NCBI GenBank assembly: GCA_949287345.1
Contig: CASEGD010000049.1
Location: 1-7,612, forward strand
Direction: 5' to 3'
DNA: 7,612 bases
Source of the DNA: an uncultured Phascolarctobacterium sp.
GTDB lineage: Bacteria > Bacillota > Negativicutes > Acidaminococcales > Acidaminococcaceae
The notes under the pieces are model-generated. The model was not told the origin of the DNA. It did not search any database and saw only the letters and a list, made by a program, of their open reading frames with translations. The position numbers and the translations under genes are program-made. This document shows, one piece after another, positions 1 through 4,176 of the stretch. How positions within the stretch are numbered: the first letter of the stretch is position 1; the number at the start of each line of letters is the position of its first letter.

Positions 1-230
1 ACCATATCCATAAACGGTATGCCCATGCCTACCTTGCGGGTAATGCGGGTGGTTACAAACGGGTCGCGCACTTTTTTAACCATTTCTTCGGTCATGCCGC
101 GCCCGTCGTCCGCAATGGCAAAGGTAAAATAGCCGTCTTCGTTTTCGTTGATATCTATCTGTACATGGTGCGCGCCTGCCTCAATCGAGTTCTGCGCCAA
201 ATCCAGTATATGCAGTGAAAGCTCTCTCAT
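1..230 (-). CDS. GHKL (HATPase) ATP-binding protein, 3' end outside window
   Basis: This gene starts with ATG at 230-228, two bases after the nuoE stop, and runs off the window edge after 76 codons. The N-terminus reads MRELSLHILDLAQNSIEAGA. That includes the N-box of GHKL ATPases (Q13, N14, with E17), which binds Mg-ATP. It is followed by the G1 box DDGRGM near residue 43 and then DPFVTTR and KVGMGIPF, which resemble the ATP-lid and G2 region. This layout is nearer to histidine-kinase or MutL-like GHKL proteins than to the RsbW type found at 3330-3773, so the locus encodes two different GHKL ATPases. Proteins beginning MRE(L/I)SLHILD are known between nuoE and the ferredoxin/nuoF genes of clostridial hydrogenase operons. 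Their biochemical role is not established. No good Shine-Dalgarno sequence precedes the start, so translation is probably coupled to nuoE. Family assignment is firm; function is unknown. Confidence 0.88.
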   Translation of the reverse strand, partial: MRELSLHILDLAQNSIEAGAHHVQIDINENEDGYFTFAIADDGRGMTEEMVKKVRDPFVTTRITRKVGMGIPFMDM

Positions 231-232
231 AA

Positions 233-730
233 TTACTGGTATTTTGCCAGAATGGCCGGTAATTTATCGGGCGTCAGGCGTCCGTGGGTGTCTTCGTTTA
301 CCTGCATAACCGGTGCCAGGCCGCACGCGCCGATGCAGGCAACGGTTTCCAGCGTAAAGCGCAGGTCGTCCGTGGTGTGGCCTGCTTTAATGCCCAGCTC
401 TTTTTCCAGCGCCAGCAAAATGTTTTTGCCGCCGCGCACATGGCAGGCAGTACCCTGGCATACGCGGATGATGTTGCGCCCGCGCGGATTAAGATGGAAC
501 TGGGAATAAAAAGTTACAACGCCGTAAATCTGCGAGATGGGCGTGCCGGTTTGTCTGGCAACATATTCCAGCGCATCCTTCGGCAGATAATTGTACAGGG
601 ACTGTACTTCCTGTAAAATCGGAATCAGCGCGCCCTTAACGCCTGCGTATTTGGCAAGGATAGCGTCGATGCGGGCCTTTTCCGGATTTTCGCCGCCGCA
701 GCAGCTGCATGTTCTCTCCACAAAGCTCAT
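233..730 (-). CDS. nuoE: NuoE/HydC-type [2Fe-2S] thioredoxin-like subunit of an NAD-linked hydrogenase
   Basis: This 165-residue protein matches the 24-kDa subunit of complex I and the HydC subunit of NADH-dependent or electron-bifurcating [FeFe]-hydrogenases. It carries one [2Fe-2S] cluster and passes electrons to or from the flavin subunit NuoF/HydB in the cytoplasm. The N-terminal helical part includes the family stretch ending in GVVTFYSQF (residues 70-78). The thioredoxin-like part holds the four ligands as CxxxxC at C91/C96 (CQGTAC) and CxxxC at C132/C136 (CIGAC, then GLAP). The length is typical. The ATG at 730 has AAGGAG at 746-741, 10 nt upstream. A 110-nt gap with its own promoter candidate separates it from the PHP gene. 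The N-terminus contains an extra cysteine cluster, C8, C10 and C11 (CSCCGG), which is not part of the core [2Fe-2S] motif. The hydrogenase context, rather than respiratory complex I, is inferred from the upstream hydrogenase-like cassette; nuoF and hydA are not in the window. Confidence 0.93.
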   Translation of the reverse strand: MSFVERTCSCCGGENPEKARIDAILAKYAGVKGALIPILQEVQSLYNYLPKDALEYVARQTGTPISQIYGVVTFYSQFHLNPRGRNIIRVCQGTACHVRGGKNILLALEKELGIKAGHTTDDLRFTLETVACIGACGLAPVMQVNEDTHGRLTPDKLPAILAKYQ

Positions 731-731
731 G

Positions 732-766
732 GTACATTCTCTCCTTATCTTTAAATTTAAATGTAC
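732..766 (-). promoter_or_regulatory. Inverted repeat enclosing the nuoE ribosome binding site
   Basis: On the minus strand GTACATT (766-760) is followed 21 nt later by its exact complement AATGTAC (738-732), which ends one base before the nuoE ATG. The loop contains the Shine-Dalgarno AAGGAG (746-741). In RNA this would be a 7-bp, AU-rich stem with the ribosome binding site in the loop and the start codon at the stem base. Such a stem is weak, so it may tune translation slightly, or serve as a DNA operator, or be chance. The sequence pairing is seen directly; any role is inference. Confidence 0.35.
750..761. repeat. 12-bp AT palindrome in the nuoE leader
   Basis: TTTAAATTTAAA at 750-761 is a perfect 12-bp palindrome, between the nuoE promoter candidate and the ribosome binding site. 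It shares the 10-mer ATTTAAATTT (minus strand, 762-753) with the palindrome before the first DRTGG gene (4158-4149). In both leaders the box lies downstream of a predicted -10 and upstream of the Shine-Dalgarno sequence. It may be a shared operator. It may also simply be low-complexity AT-rich leader sequence. Confidence 0.35.
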
Positions 767-773
767 AAGTATA

Positions 774-802
774 ACTATATCAAAATGCCGCTATATGTGC
801 AA
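774..802 (-). promoter_or_regulatory. Candidate sigma-A promoter for nuoE
   Basis: On the minus strand TTGCAC (802-797) is separated by exactly 17 nt from TATAGT (779-774). The -10 matches the TATAAT consensus at 5 of 6 positions and the -35 at 3 of 6. Transcription would begin near 767, giving a leader of about 37 nt before the nuoE ATG. It sits in the only sizeable intergenic gap of the hydrogenase region (731-840), which supports separate expression of nuoE and downstream genes, although readthrough from the PHP gene remains possible because no terminator is seen. Confidence 0.5.
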
Positions 803-814
803 TACTATTTGGCA

Positions 815-838
815 TGTATACTTTAAACAGTGTATACT
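815..838. repeat. Tandem TGTATACT 8-mers, 16-bp period
   Basis: Two identical 8-mers TGTATACT stand at 815-822 and 831-838 on the plus strand, with starts 16 bp apart. Each contains the palindrome GTATAC. They lie just upstream of the nuoE -35 candidate and directly after the PHP stop codon. Regularly spaced repeats upstream of a promoter can bind an activator or repressor. No specific regulator is recognised, and the region is AT-rich, so chance is not excluded. Confidence 0.35.
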
Positions 839-840
839 AT

Positions 841-1611
841 TTAGCCGTCACGTCTGGTGATGAAACAGCCCGGCTGCCAGCTGCGCCCTTCCGTGCCTTC
901 AATGGCAAGCCGCAGTTCCGCCACCGTTAAATCCTTAACGGTAATCAGGTTTTTGGGGCCGCTTATAAAGCTGTCCATCATGTGCGCGTCGCTGTCGGTT
1001 ACGTAGTTTAATCCGCCCAGCGGCATTTTTAATTTTTGTTCTTTCAATTCCTTAAGCCCCATCGGGCTGATTTCCGCCGCCGCCAGCCCCATATCGGAGG
1101 GCAGAAAGCCCAGCTGCATCAAAAGGCTGTACGATGGCCTGTCCACATGCGCGGCAATGGCAATGCCGCCCATGGCGTTAACCCTGCTGATAACCTCGCG
1201 TGCCGGAAGCTTTAACGGCCCCAACAGCATGCGTTCTTCTTCGGCGATGAAGTTATCGTCGTCATCGACAATGAACTGCGCGCCGAAACGCTCGGCATTG
1301 TTTTTCAGCCCGCTCATGTTGGTATCTACAACCTTCTGCCAGTCAGCCAGTTGCTCCAGCGTATCAAACAGCACTACAATGTGCGCTTCCTCGCGGCATT
1401 CAACCTCCATGCCGGGAAACACCTTTACGCCGTACTGCTGCGCCGCTTTAACGGCAGCTGCCGCATTTGCCGAAGCGTTATGGTCGGTAATGGCAACGGC
1501 ATCTACGCCGTACTGCGCCGCACGCAGCACAATGTGGTGGGGCGTCATTTCAATTTCCGCACAGGGCGAAAGCAAAGTATGGATGTGAAAATCCGCCAGC
1601 AGCGTTTTCAT
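841..1611 (-). CDS. PHP-domain metal-dependent phosphoesterase-like protein
   Basis: This 256-residue protein is a stand-alone PHP (polymerase and histidinol phosphatase) domain, a metal-dependent TIM-barrel-like hydrolase fold. The metal-binding motifs appear in order: HxH at H9/H11 (DFHIHT), TDHN at D43/H44, GMEVE with E69, H77 (EEAH), AAHVDRP with H155, and DSDAH with D208/H210. The complete set suggests an active enzyme acting on a phosphorylated or nucleotide substrate. Relatives include nucleotide phosphatases and 5'-3' exonucleases of the RNase AM type, but the substrate here cannot be read from sequence. The ATG at 1611 overlaps the DRTGG stop as ATGA, so it is translationally coupled and belongs to the sensor cassette. 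PHP genes at this place are conserved in clostridial hydrogenase loci. A role in removing a signal made or bound by neighbouring proteins is speculation. Confidence 0.88.
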   Translation of the reverse strand: MKTLLADFHIHTLLSPCAEIEMTPHHIVLRAAQYGVDAVAITDHNASANAAAAVKAAQQYGVKVFPGMEVECREEAHIVVLFDTLEQLADWQKVVDTNMSGLKNNAERFGAQFIVDDDDNFIAEEERMLLGPLKLPAREVISRVNAMGGIAIAAHVDRPSYSLLMQLGFLPSDMGLAAAEISPMGLKELKEQKLKMPLGGLNYVTDSDAHMMDSFISGPKNLITVKDLTVAELRLAIEGTEGRSWQPGCFITRRDG

Positions 1612-1952
1612 TTTCCGTTGGTAATGCCAAGGGCATATAACTGCCCGGCTACAACATAAGCAGGCAAATCTGTTGCGACAATGTTGATGTTGTTGGCGTC
1701 CGCTTTTTTCAGCGTGTCCTCCTCAACGGGCGCGCCGCCGGCAACAATTACCGCCGCCAGCCCGATTAAGGACGCAACCGCCGCCACGTTCTGATGCCCC
1801 TGCATCGTTACCCATACCATGCCAGGTTCGGCCTGCCCCATTACGTTGCTTAAAAGGTCGGAGGCATAGCCGCCGGTAACTTCCGTCTGCATATCGCCGG
1901 TATGCGTTAATAAATTAAGGTTTAAGCTGTTAATTACTTCCTTTATCTGCAT
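1608..1952 (-). CDS. DRTGG-domain protein, cysteine-free copy
   Basis: This is a 114-residue single-domain protein of the DRTGG family, a small alpha/beta domain also found beside CBS domains and in phosphotransacetylase-like proteins, thought to bind ligands or partners. The family signature is VTGGYASDLLS (residues 25-35), followed by hydrophobic strands (MVWVTMQGHQNVAAVASL) and the C-terminal TDLPAYVVAGQLYAL. The chosen start is ATG at 1952, because GGAG (1965-1962) lies 9 nt upstream; the earlier in-frame ATG at 1970 has no such site and would add only six residues. The gene overlaps the hydrogenase-like gene by 23 nt and the PHP gene by 4 nt. It contains no cysteine, in contrast to its paralogue at 3770-4135. 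The function is unknown; association with the sensor cassette is from conserved synteny. Confidence 0.85.
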   Translation of the reverse strand: MQIKEVINSLNLNLLTHTGDMQTEVTGGYASDLLSNVMGQAEPGMVWVTMQGHQNVAAVASLIGLAAVIVAGGAPVEEDTLKKADANNINIVATDLPAYVVAGQLYALGITNGK

Positions 1953-3315
1953 CTTTTTCTTCTCCGTCATCGTTCAAATCCATGCTGCCGCCGGAAATAG
2001 GTATCTGTTTGGCAAGCTCCAGCATGCCCTGCGCCAGTTTTTTAACGCTGGCACGCAGTTTAAAAATACAATCAATTTCCGTTGCCTTGCCCTGCACAAT
2101 GTCTTCCGCCAGGCACTGGCAGCTCGGTGCGCCGCACGCGCCGCAGTCAAGCCCGGGCAGCGAGTTAAGCACTTCTTCCATGCGTTCAAATTTCTTCATG
2201 GCTTCCATAATATCATCGTCCAACTGCATCATCGGGCGCGGCACCAGTTTTTTTATGTACGCTCCGGATTTTGGGAAGCCCTCGCAGGTCATGCTCCCTG
2301 CCATAGCTTCCAACCTGCCAGACGGTTCATGCTCACGCATTTTAGCAAGGCGCAGCTTCAGGTTCTTTTCCGCCACAAATTTATTTTCAGCCGTCAGCGG
2401 ACCGCCGATACAGCCGCCGCTGCACGCGCTGCATTCCACATAATCAACGTCCGGCATTTTGTTCATGCTGATTTGTTCCAGCACGTCGTACACGTTTTCA
2501 ATGCCGTGCACTGCCAGCCCGTTTTTAACGCCGATAGCGGCAAGTTCGCCGCCATAGCTGCCCCAGCCCATGCCGTAGGATGAGGAAGCGGTAATTTTTT
2601 TGCTCTCCTTCACGCTGCCGATGCTGCGCATCAATTTGCCGTAAATTTCCGAAATGGCAATGCTGCCGGTCAGCTGGGTATGCACAACATCAACCGACTG
2701 GCGGATGTTGGCGTCCTTGGACGGGCATGGAGCGAGGAACCACACGCCGATTTGCGAAGCATCAAGCCCAAGGCGTTCCATCGCTTCCTGCTTAACGTAA
2801 ATCGCAGCTGCTTCCACCGGGGGCAAAACAGGCACAACCTGTTTGATAAGCTCGGGGAACTTAACCTGAATCAGCCGCAGCACCGCCGGGCAGGTACAGG
2901 AAATCAGCGGTTTGCGCCCGCCGTTGTAGTTTTTAATGTAGTCCGCTATTTCCAGGGAAATATACTCAGAAGCAACGGCAACATCAAAAATCTCGTCAAA
3001 ACCCAAATGGCTTAAACCGCCGCGGATAACGTCCTCGGAAATTTCCGCCGGGAACTGCGCATACAGCGAAGGCGGCGGCAAAACAATATTATATTGGTAA
3101 TCTTTTATTTGCTCCAGCTTGTCGGATACGCCCTCTACCGCGTGGTAAGGGCAGCGCTGCATACATTCGCCGCAGTCAATGCAGCGCGCTGGTATCAGCT
3201 CGGCCTTGCCGTTGCGCACACGGATAGCGTCCGTCGGGCAGGCCTTAACGCAGGTTACGCAGCCCCTGCACTTTTCCCGTACAAACCGGACAGAGTGAAT
3301 ATAACCTTCTGCCAA
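1930..3315 (-). CDS. [FeFe]-hydrogenase-like protein, putative sensory type
   Basis: This 461-residue iron-sulfur protein has, in order, a 2x[4Fe-4S] ferredoxin domain (C16/C19/C22/C26 and C45/C48/C51/C55), an [FeFe]-hydrogenase large-subunit domain (about 75-340), and a C-terminal 4Fe-4S domain (C391, C394, C399, C416). All four H-cluster cysteines are present: C142 in SCTCPAV, C197 in APCPSK, and C298/C302 in ECSACSGGC. By ungapped alignment to Clostridium pasteurianum CpI, the proton-relay Cys299 is Thr141, Met353 is Ala195, Met497 is Ser296 and Ser319 is Val; Lys358 is kept as Lys200. This suggests low turnover and resembles putative sensory group C/D enzymes. There is no PAS, kinase or SpoIIE domain and no small-subunit tail. 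The start is TTG at 3315 with GAGGTGA just upstream. It is embedded between ATPase and DRTGG genes, which favours signalling over bulk H2 metabolism. Family assignment is firm; H2 sensing is inference. Confidence 0.9.
   Translation of the reverse strand: MAEGYIHSVRFVREKCRGCVTCVKACPTDAIRVRNGKAELIPARCIDCGECMQRCPYHAVEGVSDKLEQIKDYQYNIVLPPPSLYAQFPAEISEDVIRGGLSHLGFDEIFDVAVASEYISLEIADYIKNYNGGRKPLISCTCPAVLRLIQVKFPELIKQVVPVLPPVEAAAIYVKQEAMERLGLDASQIGVWFLAPCPSKDANIRQSVDVVHTQLTGSIAISEIYGKLMRSIGSVKESKKITASSSYGMGWGSYGGELAAIGVKNGLAVHGIENVYDVLEQISMNKMPDVDYVECSACSGGCIGGPLTAENKFVAEKNLKLRLAKMREHEPSGRLEAMAGSMTCEGFPKSGAYIKKLVPRPMMQLDDDIMEAMKKFERMEEVLNSLPGLDCGACGAPSCQCLAEDIVQGKATEIDCIFKLRASVKKLAQGMLELAKQIPISGGSMDLNDDGEEKDADKGSN
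1962..1965 (-). promoter_or_regulatory. Ribosome binding site fixing the start of the second DRTGG gene
   Basis: GGAG on the minus strand at 1965-1962 lies 9 nt before the ATG at 1952 and inside the codons that an earlier ATG at 1970 would use. It therefore argues for the 114-residue form. It lies within the 3' coding end of the hydrogenase-like gene. Confidence 0.6.
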
Positions 3316-3320
3316 TTATA

Positions 3321-3327
3321 TCACCTC
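3321..3327 (-). promoter_or_regulatory. Strong ribosome binding site for a TTG start
   Basis: GAGGTGA on the minus strand (3327-3321) is followed 5 nt later by TTG at 3315-3313. No ATG or GTG is available nearby in frame, and the first ferredoxin cysteine is only 15 residues in, so TTG is the likely initiator of the hydrogenase-like protein. Confidence 0.75.
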
Positions 3328-3329
3328 TT

Positions 3330-3773
3330 TTACAAGTCTTCGCTGATATGGTTAAACTCCATGGTGATGGACGTGCCTTCACCGATTTTGGATTGAATAT
3401 CGAATTTATCGCTGCACTTCATCATGTTGGGCAGCCCCATGCCTGCGCCGAAGCCCATCTGGCGGATATAATCCGGCGCGGTGGACCAGCCCTCCTGCAT
3501 CGCCAGCTTAATATCCGGTATGCCCGGGCCGTGGTCGCTGATGTTAATCACCGTATGGTCGGTAAAAATTTCGGCGTTTACGGTGCCGCCGCCCGCGTGG
3601 ATGAGGACGTTCATTTCCGCCTCGTAAGTGCCGATGGCAACGCGGCGCACGATATCGGCCGGAATGCCGATTTTTTGCAGCATGCGCTTGATGTTGGCCG
3701 ACGCTTCACCGGCGCGGTCAAAGTCGCCGCCGGCAACGTCATAGCTCATCTTAACCGATTTGGCTTCCGTCAT
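3330..3773 (-). CDS. RsbW/SpoIIAB-type GHKL ATPase (anti-sigma-factor-like serine kinase fold)
   Basis: This 147-residue protein matches the small GHKL ATPases that act as anti-sigma factors or serine kinases in partner-switching systems (RsbW, RsbT, SpoIIAB). The N-box is EAEMNVLIHA (E51, E53, N55), where Bacillus SpoIIAB has E-x-x-x-N; the G1 box is SDHGPGIPD (D80, G82, G84); the G2 region is GFGAGMGLPNM (107-117); and GEGTSI (131-136) ends the ATP pocket. The length is normal for the family. The ATG at 3773 overlaps the DRTGG stop as ATGA, and 14 nt separate its stop from the hydrogenase-like TTG start. Known relatives phosphorylate a STAS-domain antagonist or bind a sigma factor; neither partner is encoded in the window. 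Its target may be one of the neighbouring DRTGG proteins or a distant protein. Family assignment is confident, target unknown. Confidence 0.9.
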   Translation of the reverse strand: MTEAKSVKMSYDVAGGDFDRAGEASANIKRMLQKIGIPADIVRRVAIGTYEAEMNVLIHAGGGTVNAEIFTDHTVINISDHGPGIPDIKLAMQEGWSTAPDYIRQMGFGAGMGLPNMMKCSDKFDIQSKIGEGTSITMEFNHISEDL

Positions 3774-4135
3774 AAGGAGCAGCCCCCTTCCTGCGAGCAG
3801 CCGCGCAGCCCTGCCACATATAAAAGGCCGCAGGCTTCAAACAGGGTTAAACCGGTAGAAAGCACCGGCATGCCCGCCTCACGCGCAAAGTTTAAAAAAT
3901 CGGGCGAGGGCAGCTTGCCGCGCACAATGACGATGCCGCATAAATCGGTAATGCCCGCCGTGCGGATAACCTGTATATTGGTAAGGCCTGTACACAAAAG
4001 GGTATTGCATTTGGTAAAAGCCAGTACGTCGCTCATCAGGTCGCTGCCGCAGCAGGTTTCTGCCGGGCGGTCCATAAATTCTTCTCCCACAAGGATTTTA
4101 GCCTTTAAAACCCTTTGTACATCCTTTAAATTCAT
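3770..4135 (-). CDS. DRTGG-domain-like protein, cysteine-rich copy, first gene of the sensor cassette
   Basis: This 121-residue protein is a divergent member of the DRTGG family and aligns end to end with the second copy at 1608-1952: CGSDLMSDV corresponds to YASDLLSNV, and LTLFEACGLLYVAGL to LPAYVVAGQLYALGI. It holds eight cysteines (28, 29, 43, 48, 66, 102, 113, 119), including a CC pair at the signature loop. The last two lie in the tail GCSQEGGCSL, whose codons also form the ATPase gene's ribosome binding site. The start chosen is ATG at 4135, with GGAGG exactly 5 nt upstream; the ATG at 4147 overlaps that site and is unlikely. A promoter candidate at 4179-4207 makes this the first cassette gene. 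Cysteine richness could mean redox or metal binding, or contact with the iron-sulfur protein; this is inference. Confidence 0.82.
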   Translation of the reverse strand: MNLKDVQRVLKAKILVGEEFMDRPAETCCGSDLMSDVLAFTKCNTLLCTGLTNIQVIRTAGITDLCGIVIVRGKLPSPDFLNFAREAGMPVLSTGLTLFEACGLLYVAGLRGCSQEGGCSL

Positions 4136-4140
4136 CTTTC

Positions 4141-4145
4141 CCTCC
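4141..4145 (-). promoter_or_regulatory. Consensus ribosome binding site fixing the start of the first DRTGG gene
   Basis: GGAGG at 4145-4141 on the minus strand stands 5 nt before ATG at 4135-4133. It overlaps the G of an upstream in-frame ATG (4147-4145), so the shorter 121-residue protein is preferred over a 125-residue one. Confidence 0.75.
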
Positions 4146-4147
4146 AT

Positions 4148-4170
4148 AAAATTTAAATTTTCAGAATTCT
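4148..4170. promoter_or_regulatory. Paired AT palindromes in the leader of the sensor cassette
   Basis: Two perfect palindromes are adjacent: AAAATTTAAATTTT at 4148-4161 (14 bp) and AGAATTCT at 4163-4170 (8 bp). They occupy nearly the whole leader between the predicted transcription start (about 4172) and the Shine-Dalgarno sequence. The core ATTTAAATTT recurs in the nuoE leader (753-762). A common operator for the two hydrogenase transcripts is possible. No known regulator motif is recognised. Confidence 0.4.
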
Positions 4171-4176
4171 ATAAGT

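Noticed and set aside
816..837. GTATAC inverted repeat after the PHP stop as a Rho-independent terminator
   Set aside because: The two 6-bp arms are AT-rich and no T-tract follows on the minus strand, so it would not terminate well.
1930..3315. Calling this gene the catalytic hydrogenase hydA
   Set aside because: The proton-relay cysteine and both active-site methionines are replaced, the small-subunit tail is missing, and the neighbours are signalling-type genes.
4165..4176. TATAGA near 4174-4169 as the cassette -10 box
   Set aside because: The sequence 17 nt upstream (GAGCAG) is a poor -35; TTTACA-N17-TACAAT just upstream is much better.
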